From positions 1 through 22,236 of IMG/VR virus record IMGVR_UViG_3300010157_002994: a DNA stretch of 22,236 nucleotides. One strand, written 5' to 3'. This DNA is from a virus. The notes under the pieces are model-generated. The model saw only the letters and a list, made by a program, of their open reading frames with translations. It was not told where the DNA came from and ran no database searches. The position numbers were made by a program, and so were the translations under genes. Shown piece after piece: positions 1 to 7,074 of this stretch (positions are counted from its first letter, which is position 1; each line of letters starts with the position of its first letter).

Positions 1-123
1 CTAAGGGTCAGCCTCAGTAGCCGCCTCTCTCGGTCCTCTCGTCGCTCGCCCTCCAGGCCACAAGTCTCGACAAAAATTTTCTCCGTAATTTAAATTACTC
101 AGAAAGTTCGACCGAGAAATTGT
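1..123. other. Left-end segment outside the matched TIR; GC-rich outer part
   Basis: No gene is seen here. Positions 1 to about 72 are clearly GC-rich, in sharp contrast to the rest of the window; from about 73 on the sequence becomes AT-rich and runs into the TIR. The right end of the window stops inside its TIR, so positions 73-123 may be TIR without a sequenced partner, and 1-72 may be host flank, a chimeric end, or the true outer terminus. Positions 41-59 (gtcgctcgccctccaggcc) resemble the core of the palindromic element found at 22089-22113. An 8-bp inverted pair (tctcggtc at 28-35, gaccgaga at 110-117) could form a long-loop hairpin. Confidence 0.5.
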
Positions 124-252
124 GTAGAAAAATTTTGCTGAAAATTTTGCATGAAAAATTGTGTAGAAACTTTGCATGAAAAATTGGAAGAAAAAATAGG
201 TAGAGAATTTCGCATGAAACTTTCAACGCCATGAAAAAAATAACAATGTTCT
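124..252 (+). repeat. Left terminal inverted repeat
   Basis: The 129 bases match the reverse complement of 22058-22236 almost base for base, except that the right copy has about 50 extra bases and one position differs at the edge of the A-run. Inside are degenerate direct repeats, each ending in a gcatga-like hexamer (about 149-154, 173-178, 211-216 and the ccatga at 229-234). The inner edge falls at the stop codon (251-253) of the first gene. Long TIRs are usual in polinton-like viruses and serve as replication ends. Confidence 0.9.
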
Positions 253-1027
253 AAAAAAATGAATCTAAACTTGAACTCTTATTTTCTGGTTTGTCATAAA
301 AATAAATTGCATCATAACCACTTATATAATATCTTTCTTTATTTAATATTGATTTATCTACTTTTGATTCTAATTGATTATACTCTGGTTTGTTTTTATA
401 AGTATTATAAAATGGAAATTGATCAGCTTGTAATAACCATTTAATTATATTTTCTTTTGTTGTTTCATTAAAATATTTTGGAATTTCTTGAAAATACTTT
501 ACCTTGTCTTTCTTTTTATATATTGTTTGTAAATTGATTGATTTTTTTTCAATAATATTTTCATTATACCAATTAATTAAATCGTTTTTAGTATACATAT
601 TCAAAATATCAATCCATTTTACACCATTTTTGTTTCTTGCTTCTAGAAATTTCTTTTTAAAATTAACTTTAAATTTTATTCCATCAACATATCTATGTGC
701 TTTTGCATTACCTTTAACCATTCCTACATTGCTTTCTAATCTCATACTAGGTTTTTTATATTCCTTTCCTTCATTCTTCTTTCCTAATTCTTTAGCCCTT
801 TTCATCTTTATTTTTAACTCTTCTACATTCCATTCTTTACCATCACTAATTATTTTTGGTTTATTGGTGTCACCTGGTATAATTTTAATTGATGGTTCTT
901 TATTAGATTTACTTATATTATTTGTTTTAGTTAAAGATTTTTTTACAACAACTCTATCTTTTTTGGTTATATTTACCATTTCTTTAGGAACTTCTAATTT
1001 TATGGTATTCCACAAAGTTTTTGACAT
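251..1027 (-). CDS. Hypothetical basic protein, 258 aa
   Basis: I do not recognise this protein. It is Lys/Asn-rich and strongly basic, with a low-complexity, probably disordered first 90 residues (KKSLTKTNNISKSNKEPS, KIKMKRAKELGKKNEGKEYKK). A more ordered C-terminal part has Tyr/Trp/Phe-containing segments (WIDILNMYTKNDLINWYNEN; PFYNTYKNKPEYNQ; YYISGYDAIYFYDKPE). It has no signal peptide, membrane segment or known catalytic motif that I can see, and it does not look like an rve or tyrosine integrase. Its stop codon lies at the inner edge of the left TIR and it heads the leftward early block, so a DNA-binding role in replication or at the termini is possible but is only inference. The start is followed by MSKTLWNTIKLEVP; the upstream 30 nt are pure AT-rich with no TCTAA box. 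Confidence 0.75.
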   Translation of the reverse strand: MSKTLWNTIKLEVPKEMVNITKKDRVVVKKSLTKTNNISKSNKEPSIKIIPGDTNKPKIISDGKEWNVEELKIKMKRAKELGKKNEGKEYKKPSMRLESNVGMVKGNAKAHRYVDGIKFKVNFKKKFLEARNKNGVKWIDILNMYTKNDLINWYNENIIEKKSINLQTIYKKKDKVKYFQEIPKYFNETTKENIIKWLLQADQFPFYNTYKNKPEYNQLESKVDKSILNKERYYISGYDAIYFYDKPENKSSSLDSFF

Positions 1028-1066
1028 AATATATATATTTACTTGATATTAAAATAATTATATATA

Positions 1067-1210
1067 TTATTTTCTATCACTGCTTTTTCTTGTACTTCTT
1101 CCTTTATCAATCATGTTTTCCACTAGTTTAGAGTCTGGAGTGAATAGCCCTATTGATGGATCTCTATATATTTTATCAACTAGCTCAACTTGTTTTTCAC
1201 TTAAACTCAT
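1067..1210 (-). CDS. Small protein, 47 aa, with IYRDP motif
   Basis: A short complete frame (ATG at 1210, TAA at 1067) fills the gap between the first gene and the replicase. The product starts MSLSEKQVELVDKIYRDPS and ends in a basic Ser/Lys/Arg tail. The stretch 'KIYRDPSIGLFTPDSKLVENM' is reminiscent of the 'IYYDP..G..S..KLY..LK' segment found near the N-terminus of polinton integrase-like and other PLV proteins; that comparison is from memory and weak. The upstream sequence (ATATTTATATAATACATAT) resembles the box before the replicase, which suggests early expression. It could be a complete micro-protein or a remnant of a longer gene. Confidence 0.55.
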   Translation of the reverse strand: MSLSEKQVELVDKIYRDPSIGLFTPDSKLVENMIDKGRSTRKSSDRK

Positions 1211-1255
1211 ATATGTATTATATAAATATATATATTAATTTAATGTAATTTAAAA

Positions 1256-4200
1256 CTAGTGTAAGTCAAAAAGCAAAATAGAGTGTTTGGTGTTGTATCC
1301 TAATTCTACGGATGAATACTCATTCATAAGCACACTTTCTTTAATGTACAAGGTTTCTATATCAATATATTCAACCTCATCAATTACTTCAAATGTGAAT
1401 TTATCTACTCCCATCAATTTCATGCTTCTGTGTAGTGGTGAATCTTCAACACACCTGCAGTGCTCTAACCATCTCTTCTCAGGATTATTTGAACTGCCAA
1501 TATAATATTTCCCATTCACATCAGTGATTTTATATATGTACCCTTTACTAGGTTTCAAGTATGTGTCAATAAAGTTAATATTACTTTTTTGTGTGCTTCT
1601 GCTCATAGCTGTGTATAGTAGCTTCTTATCGAAGTATCTATACTCATAAATACTGTAAGGGAAATCATAAGTCGATCCTTGCGCTGTATGAACCGTGATA
1701 CAATAAGCCATGTCAAAATGTTTAAACTCTGCATGTTTAATGGTGCATGTTAACCTATCATTTTTAATTTCAATTGTTTTATTATCAAAATTAATTACCT
1801 CGAATTCTTCATTATTTTTTAATTCTTGTGTTGTGTGCTTGCATATGACGGGAAGTCCTACAAATACTTTAATATTATTTACAACAATAAATTTTTTATT
1901 TTTAGATTCTTTCAACATCCATGTATTATTAATTAATTTTCTGGTTCTATTTGTCCAACATAATGATTTACGACACTCTGTTTTATTATATGTACTAAAA
2001 TCAGGGCGTCCACCATTTCTAACAATTCTTAAATCAGAAATAAAATCAGCAAATTCTGAGTCATTTTCTGCTCTCCAATTTTTAGTAAGCTCTAACATTT
2101 GACCATCACATATTTCAGCAAATACTGAGCTATTCTTAACATCATAATGAATTGGTTCAACACTATCTAATTGATGGAAGTCACCAATCATAATAAATTT
2201 AAATTGATAGATCTTTTTAATATCACGAAGTACACTGTAGACCTTACTTGATATCATTGAAATTTCATCAATAAATACATATTCTAAACCTTCGGCTTTT
2301 AGTTTATCTACAGTGCTCTTTAAGTATGTGTGATTATGTTGATTGATGTTGAATAAGCTGTAGATTGTTTGGGCATTATCATATAGTAGACTAGATTTGT
2401 GTGTTGGTGTTGCTACTCTATATTGATTCGGTTGTAATTGTGCTTTTAATTTATTTGCTAATGTGGTCTTGCCTGTACCTGCTTCACCTTCAATAAATAC
2501 CCCTTTACCTTTGGTGATGTCATACTCATCAATATTATTTAATTTAATTGTTTCATATTCATATTTTTTAGTTCGTGCATCTGTATTAGTTATCTTTGTA
2601 AATTCTTTTACATTGGTTTGTCTGATGCCTCCGATAACATCTTTATTATATTCAAGCTTTTTAATATTTCCTTGTGAAATAATGGTATCTGTAAATACTC
2701 CAACTAATGACCCGGCCATTTGTTTGTGTAATTTATACATTTTCATGGATGATACATTATAGATCTTATAAAAAATAGGTAGATCATTCTGAAAATGTCG
2801 AACTTTCATCATGTCATACATATGATAACATACAGGCTTTTCAACACAAAAGAAATCAGAAATCATAATCTTATCAATATCAATATTAGTTTCCTTCTCT
2901 TCCTCGTTAAATTCATTAGCATATAAATATTTAGTTTGTAGATTTGGATTACATGTCCGTTCTTTAAAATGAAATTCAGAATTAGAGGTAAATATATGTT
3001 TATTTTTACTTTTGTAGTCATGACCAAAGGTACCAATAAACGCATTTATTGCTGCTTTTGGATTTTCAAATGTTTTATAAACTTCTTCAATGAACTTTTT
3101 AAAATAAGTAATTGGTAATACAGTAGATGGTTTATATTGATATTTGATTTGATTCAGTTTAATAATTTTTTCATTGATGGCAAATTGGATTAAATCAGCA
3201 TCATAAAAACCATTACCATGAAATGGAAAGAAATTATCAGTTTCTACATAATAATAACCGGCTTCGATCTTTCCATCAAATGGTACAATCTCATCAAATA
3301 CACTATATACAGGCCAACCAAATTTAACATCTTGACCTATTAAATTAGATGTGTAATGTTTATTATAATCACATGCATTTAATTTATCGGATGTAGGTTT
3401 TTTAAACCATCCATTAAATTGTGTGTTTCTAATGAATTCACTATGAAATAAATTATCTGCTGATGTGTTCATTGAACTTTTAGGAATGCCTCCAAACTCA
3501 TTATTAAAATATTCATTAGCCAATGCTTGGATACGTTGGTTCTTAAATACATATTTATGCTCAATATTACGTGCATTTAATAAATCAATAGTTTTATTCA
3601 CTATGTGATAATCTGGATTGTAAATAATAGTATTTTTATTTTCGTATTGAAATTTCACTATGCCTTCTTTATCACTCATTTTAACATTGCCATTATATAT
3701 ATCACCCTGCATGATTAATTTATAAAATGTATCATGAACTAATCTAGGTTGAGTAATAAAAATCTTAGTATTTTCAACACTTTTCCAATCCTCAAATGGT
3801 AGATCAACTTTATTTTCTTTCGCTTTTGATTTCCCTTCAATTTTGCGTTCATTTGATAATAATGAAATAATATCTGATTTGCTTCCATTGACTAATAATG
3901 AGTGTCTCATTTTCTTGTCATTAATGAGATAAATATGATTGTCATTAAAGTAAAAAGCAAATGCTGGTAAGTTATAATTAAATTTAATAGAATTATCTTT
4001 GTCACTATTTGTGATAAACTTTTCCATTTTATAGTCATAACCATAACATGGAATCTTAAATTTATTACAAAAATATAATATATGTACTGGTGTATAACCT
4101 TTAGGTATGTCGGATTCTTCTTCAACTAAATCATCATCATCATGATATTCTTCCAATATTGATTTAACATACTCAATACCTTTATCAGCAACCCCAGCTA

Positions 4201-5053
4201 TAAATTTCGATCTACCTGCCTCTCTGTTGCCATACATTTTATATAATGCGTTTGGAACACATTGATATGGTGTTTCATCATTTAGATCAACCTTGAACCC
4301 ATGATATTGAAATTGTGCTTTCCATGCTTTCATGTATTTAATACCATATTCAATACTATCCTGAATTTTCTTTTTCTTACCTCCCTTCCATCTATAGAAA
4401 TCACTATCTTTATCTTCTTTATTGATTACTAATCTAATAATTTTTACTTTGATTACATAAGGATGGGCTAACTTATATGAAATAAACTGTTTAATCTCTT
4501 TTCTAATATCATTCTCATCACCCGTCATAGTTAATGTATAATTTAAAATTTTAATGTCTTTGTTCCCATCAATTTCTTCATATTGTTTATATTTAATGTA
4601 TATTGTGTTAAAAGCTTTTTTAGCTTCCTTCTTCTCTTTTACTGCTTTTGTAAAATGACTTTTCTTTACTGTAGTGTCACTATCTTTGAAATCTTTAAGA
4701 CTTCTATAAGCTGTATCAAGTGCAGGTAATCTAGATGCACTAATACTTAAATTAAACATTTTGTTGTATAGCGATTTGGTTATTTTATTATCTCTATATA
4801 ATTTATCTGCTAATGTAGCTAGTTTTACTTTAACTACTTCGCGTTGCTTCTTCTCGTCCTTCTTGGTTGCTTTGGCAACTTGTTTATAATTTGCGTAGTG
4901 TGTGGTATCCTGTTTTTTGTGCTTTCTGTTTTTTTGTTTTTGTTTATCATCATATGTTTTAAAAAGATTATCCATCTTATCAATGGTATCTTGTATGGAT
5001 TGTTTAATTTTGGCCATATTATAAATAGTTTTAGAAAATATTTTTTTTTCCAT
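1256..5053 (-). CDS. Multidomain replication protein: PolB-like polymerase, SF1 (Pif1/Dda-like) helicase, GIY-YIG
   Basis: This is the likely replicase, 1265 aa. Residues 1-250 are basic, partly coiled coil. Residues 262-380 hold a Cys/His pair in a protease-like layout (QCVPNAL, C265; DNHIYLI, H373). Residues 530-800 show divergent family-B polymerase motifs: motif A ACDYNKHYTSNL (D562), motif B KAAINAFIGTFG (666-677), motif C VGVFTDTI (D789), where the usual DTDS reads FTDT. Residues 845-1160 are an SF1 helicase: Walker A GEAGTGKT (856-863), Walker B VFIDEISM (926-933), motif III IGDFHQL (956-962), motif V TVHTAQGSTYD (1120-1130), motif VI YTAMSRS (1147-1153). Residues 1171-1250 are GIY-YIG (GYIYKI, YYIGSS, R1194, H1198). 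No 3'-5' exonuclease motifs were found. The helicase is sure, GIY-YIG nearly sure, the polymerase likely. The upstream box is identical to that of the nuclease gene at 5398-5967. Confidence 0.9.
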   Translation of the reverse strand: MEKKIFSKTIYNMAKIKQSIQDTIDKMDNLFKTYDDKQKQKNRKHKKQDTTHYANYKQVAKATKKDEKKQREVVKVKLATLADKLYRDNKITKSLYNKMFNLSISASRLPALDTAYRSLKDFKDSDTTVKKSHFTKAVKEKKEAKKAFNTIYIKYKQYEEIDGNKDIKILNYTLTMTGDENDIRKEIKQFISYKLAHPYVIKVKIIRLVINKEDKDSDFYRWKGGKKKKIQDSIEYGIKYMKAWKAQFQYHGFKVDLNDETPYQCVPNALYKMYGNREAGRSKFIAGVADKGIEYVKSILEEYHDDDDLVEEESDIPKGYTPVHILYFCNKFKIPCYGYDYKMEKFITNSDKDNSIKFNYNLPAFAFYFNDNHIYLINDKKMRHSLLVNGSKSDIISLLSNERKIEGKSKAKENKVDLPFEDWKSVENTKIFITQPRLVHDTFYKLIMQGDIYNGNVKMSDKEGIVKFQYENKNTIIYNPDYHIVNKTIDLLNARNIEHKYVFKNQRIQALANEYFNNEFGGIPKSSMNTSADNLFHSEFIRNTQFNGWFKKPTSDKLNACDYNKHYTSNLIGQDVKFGWPVYSVFDEIVPFDGKIEAGYYYVETDNFFPFHGNGFYDADLIQFAINEKIIKLNQIKYQYKPSTVLPITYFKKFIEEVYKTFENPKAAINAFIGTFGHDYKSKNKHIFTSNSEFHFKERTCNPNLQTKYLYANEFNEEEKETNIDIDKIMISDFFCVEKPVCYHMYDMMKVRHFQNDLPIFYKIYNVSSMKMYKLHKQMAGSLVGVFTDTIISQGNIKKLEYNKDVIGGIRQTNVKEFTKITNTDARTKKYEYETIKLNNIDEYDITKGKGVFIEGEAGTGKTTLANKLKAQLQPNQYRVATPTHKSSLLYDNAQTIYSLFNINQHNHTYLKSTVDKLKAEGLEYVFIDEISMISSKVYSVLRDIKKIYQFKFIMIGDFHQLDSVEPIHYDVKNSSVFAEICDGQMLELTKNWRAENDSEFADFISDLRIVRNGGRPDFSTYNKTECRKSLCWTNRTRKLINNTWMLKESKNKKFIVVNNIKVFVGLPVICKHTTQELKNNEEFEVINFDNKTIEIKNDRLTCTIKHAEFKHFDMAYCITVHTAQGSTYDFPYSIYEYRYFDKKLLYTAMSRSTQKSNINFIDTYLKPSKGYIYKITDVNGKYYIGSSNNPEKRWLEHCRCVEDSPLHRSMKLMGVDKFTFEVIDEVEYIDIETLYIKESVLMNEYSSVELGYNTKHSILLFDLH

Positions 5054-5060
5054 AATATTA

Positions 5061-5082
5061 TATACTATAAATATTTCTTTAA
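5061..5082 (-). promoter_or_regulatory. Early-type promoter box of the replicase gene
   Basis: These 22 bases (plus strand tatactataaatatttcttt followed by aa) are identical to 5977-5998, and lie just upstream of the replicase start as they do for the GIY-YIG gene at 5967. Similar boxes precede 5360 and 9575. The class lacks TCTAA. The early assignment is an inference from the genes it serves. Confidence 0.55.
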
Positions 5083-5162
5083 GTCAAAATTTTATGAAAA
5101 ATCATTTAAAGGAATTTTAGAAAAAATTTAAACTTTTTTAAATAAAAAATTTAGACTTTTTT
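5083..5162. other. AT-rich spacer with duplicated late-like boxes
   Basis: No gene is seen. A 19-base motif (aaaaaatttaaactttttt) at 5121-5139 recurs with one change at 5144-5162. The same extended motif (ttagaaaaaatttaaact) occurs before the gene at 14028, where it appears to be a late promoter on the minus strand. Here it would read toward the replicase, about 60 nt before its start, so the replicase could have a second, later promoter. Confidence 0.4.
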
Positions 5163-5360
5163 TTAATGAGTTTGAATCATGGGTAATAATATATCTACAT
5201 CATTTATTGCTTGTTGTTTGTTATGTGTATAATAATATGATAATGCTTTTTCTCTGTTTTGTTTTACAAATGCATCATCTTGTTTTTTCTTTTGGTAATA
5301 TTTTGCCTTTGCTCTTTTCATTGCTTCGCTTTGTGGTTTATAATTTTTTTCTGTTTCCAT
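5163..5360 (-). CDS. Small basic protein, 65 aa
   Basis: This is a short Lys/Tyr/Gln-rich protein (MKRAKAKYYQKKKQDDAFVKQNREKALSYYYTHN is spread over residues 14-47). It resembles the charged 'YYxxNKxK' linker found in the C-terminal half of the GIY-YIG nucleases at 5398 and 9575 and in the gene at 6059. Proteins of this type are common in algal giant viruses and PLVs, often with homing nucleases, and are thought to bind DNA; that role is not shown here. It sits in the same direction between the replicase and a GIY-YIG gene, with its own early-type box at 5366-5388. It may be a remnant of a nuclease linker or an independent micro-gene. Confidence 0.6.
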   Translation of the reverse strand: METEKNYKPQSEAMKRAKAKYYQKKKQDDAFVKQNREKALSYYYTHNKQQAINDVDILLPMIQTH

Positions 5361-5365
5361 TACAT

Positions 5366-5388
5366 TATACTATATAATTTTTTCTTTA
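5366..5388 (-). promoter_or_regulatory. Early-type promoter box of the 65-aa gene
   Basis: The minus strand reads AAAGAAAAAATTATATAGTA close to the start codon, a variant of the box at 5061-5082. Confidence 0.4.
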
Positions 5389-5397
5389 TATATAATA

Positions 5398-5967
5398 TTA
5401 TGGCTCAGTATTTAAAGCTTCTTTAGAAAGATTCAAACGTTTGTTATGTAATTTAGTTTGTTGATGTTCCTTTAATTTATATCGTTGAACTGACTTTCCA
5501 CACTCACACATTACTTTTTCACACACTTTTAATAGATGTTTTTCTCTATTTCTTTCATAATATTCCCTATTATATTTTTTTTGTGCTTCCTTATTGGCTT
5601 CTCTATATTCTATAATCTCTTGTTTATGTGTTTCTCTATATTTTTTATTCCACTCCTTAGGATTAAAGCAAGTTCCAGCACTATTTTTATTTAATGTTCC
5701 AAATAAATTTATAAAATATCCTTCTCTTTTTAATAGCTGTTCTTTTGTTTCACATGGGTATTCTTCAACCAATTCAATTTTAAAATGTTCTATTCCTATG
5801 TCACTCATAAATTTATATACTTTAATTTTCTGATATTCTGGACTTTGAGAATGTACTTTATGCATACTCCATCTATATGTTAGAGTGTGGCATGTACTTC
5901 CAATATAACATTCATCATTTACATCATTAGTGATCTTATATATTTTACCATTATTAAATTTGTTCAT
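5398..5967 (-). CDS. GIY-YIG endonuclease with C-terminal zinc finger, 189 aa
   Basis: The N-terminal domain is a GIY-YIG nuclease: KIYKI (8-12), YIGST (21-25), conserved Arg32 (YRWSMHK) and the metal-binding Glu82 (KREGYFI). It is followed by a charged helical linker (KKYRETHKQEIIEYREANK) and a small Cys/His cluster near the end (C154, C156, H168, H174), probably a DNA-binding zinc finger. This is the layout of free-standing homing-type nucleases that spread in large DNA virus genomes. The gene at 9575 is a paralogue with the same order of parts. The upstream box is identical over 22 bp to the replicase box, so expression is probably early. It may act in genome mobility or in exclusion of competing viruses; the sequence does not tell which. 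Confidence 0.9.
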   Translation of the reverse strand: MNKFNNGKIYKITNDVNDECYIGSTCHTLTYRWSMHKVHSQSPEYQKIKVYKFMSDIGIEHFKIELVEEYPCETKEQLLKREGYFINLFGTLNKNSAGTCFNPKEWNKKYRETHKQEIIEYREANKEAQKKYNREYYERNREKHLLKVCEKVMCECGKSVQRYKLKEHQQTKLHNKRLNLSKEALNTEP

Positions 5968-5976
5968 TATATAATA

Positions 5977-5998
5977 TATACTATAAATATTTCTTTAA
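5977..5998 (-). promoter_or_regulatory. Early-type promoter box of the GIY-YIG gene
   Basis: This is an exact copy of 5061-5082. The match continues loosely upstream (both have a taaagg a little further out), so the nuclease gene may have acquired the box by a local duplication of the replicase upstream region. Confidence 0.5.
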
Positions 5999-6058
5999 AT
6001 GTATTTTTAAAGGTTTTTCCCCAAAAAAAATATATATTAAAATGTATTATATTATATT

Positions 6059-6532
6059 ATGACAGAACAAAAAAAGGAGAAAACAACATATGACAAAGAG
6101 AAGGCAAGACAATATTATTTAGAAAATAAAGAACGTATTTTAGAACGGCAACGACAATATAATAAAGAAAATAAAAATAAAATATATCAATACAATTATT
6201 TTTATTTCCAGGAAAATAAACACAAAATTTATGAAAGATTAAGAACATACAAAGATAAAAATATTGAACATTATAGAAGTTATTATAAACAATATTATAA
6301 TGATAACTTGGAAAAATTTAAAGATTATAATAAAGATTATCGTTCAAATAATAAAGATAAAATAAAAATTATTTCTCATAATTATTATCAAAATAATAAA
6401 CATCTTATTTATGAAAAATTACGAGACAAAACAAATAATTATTATATAAATACTCTTGGTCGTTTACATTATCATAGTCCACAGTATTATAAATTAAAGT
6501 TACCAAAAGATAATATCGTAACGTTTCTTTAA
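6059..6532 (+). CDS. Tyr/Asn/Lys-rich repeat protein, 157 aa
   Basis: No known enzyme motif is seen. The protein is made of imperfect repeats of roughly 15-20 residues of the form 'YY..NK.KIYE..R.Y' (RQYYLENKERILERQRQY, YFQENKHKIYERLRTY, YYQNNKHLIYEKLRDK), predicted to be helical and strongly basic. The same pattern forms the linker of the two free-standing GIY-YIG nucleases, so this may be a DNA-binding part without its nuclease. The C-terminus (GRLHYHSPQYYKLKLPKDNIVTFL) is less repetitive. It is divergent from the GIY-YIG gene at 5967 and shares its TTAA stop with the convergent gene at 6529. Confidence 0.7.
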   Translation: MTEQKKEKTTYDKEKARQYYLENKERILERQRQYNKENKNKIYQYNYFYFQENKHKIYERLRTYKDKNIEHYRSYYKQYYNDNLEKFKDYNKDYRSNNKDKIKIISHNYYQNNKHLIYEKLRDKTNNYYINTLGRLHYHSPQYYKLKLPKDNIVTFL

Positions 6533-7059
6533 ACAACCTCAGTATCAGCTTGAACAAATGAACCAACCATATTTAAAAAATTTGGTAGTTTTTTCTTATC
6601 TATAAAACGTTGTCTAATTCTATTTTTGATATGTGTAGGATATCCAAACTCCAATGACTCACTAATTGAATCATATTCATTAATATAGTTTCGAATTTTA
6701 TCAACAGTAATATTATCAATATCATTTGTTAATGAATCTTCTATTTGATTAGTCAAATGCATATATTTAATAGATTTATTTCGAAAAGTTCCACATTTCT
6801 CACCCAATTTATAATTATTTATCAATGACAAAATTAAACCTGTACTAGCGTTTAAAACTATGTTGGGTACTCTCATTGTATGTGGGTCAAAATCAGCTGA
6901 GTTTAAAACTGTCATTACAGAACTAGATAATATTAATGGTATATTAACCAGATTTTTAATAAATGAATAAAAATTAGATGTTTCAGCGCATAATATATTA
7001 GAGACATATGATTTATCTCTATATGACTCTAATAATTTAATTTGTTCATTTGTTAACAT
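6529..7059 (-). CDS. Two-TM protein resembling the SLATT family, 176 aa
   Basis: There are two hydrophobic segments: residues about 36-52 (LVNIPLILSSSVMTVLN) and 64-80 (VPNIVLNASTGLILSLI). They are followed by a helical region (KCGTFRNKSIKYMHLTNQIE) and a second one ending EYDSISESLEFGYPTHIKNR. Two TM helices followed by a helical cytoplasmic part with a 'Y..L...I...L' pattern is the layout of SLATT/DUF4231-type membrane proteins, which in bacteria are predicted pore-forming effectors of nucleotide-signalling defence systems; similar proteins occur in algal giant viruses. The match is by eye only. A TCTAA box (7070-7074 on the minus strand) lies 10 nt before the start, so late expression with the virion genes is likely. 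Role in membrane lysis, entry or exclusion is open. Confidence 0.75.
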   Translation of the reverse strand: MLTNEQIKLLESYRDKSYVSNILCAETSNFYSFIKNLVNIPLILSSSVMTVLNSADFDPHTMRVPNIVLNASTGLILSLINNYKLGEKCGTFRNKSIKYMHLTNQIEDSLTNDIDNITVDKIRNYINEYDSISESLEFGYPTHIKNRIRQRFIDKKKLPNFLNMVGSFVQADTEVV

Positions 7060-7074
7060 ATATTAAGGTTTAGA

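Noticed and set aside
504-1046. Long plus-strand frame opposite the 258-aa gene
   Set aside because: It is Phe/Leu/Ile-rich, the mirror of a Lys/Asn-rich coding strand, with no upstream signal; a shadow of the minus-strand gene. The same holds for the other long frames opposite the replicase, fibre and nuclease genes.
5083-5162. A gene in the spacer before the replicase
   Set aside because: Only AT-rich low-complexity sequence with repeated boxes; the plus-strand frame crossing it is a shadow of the replicase N-terminus.
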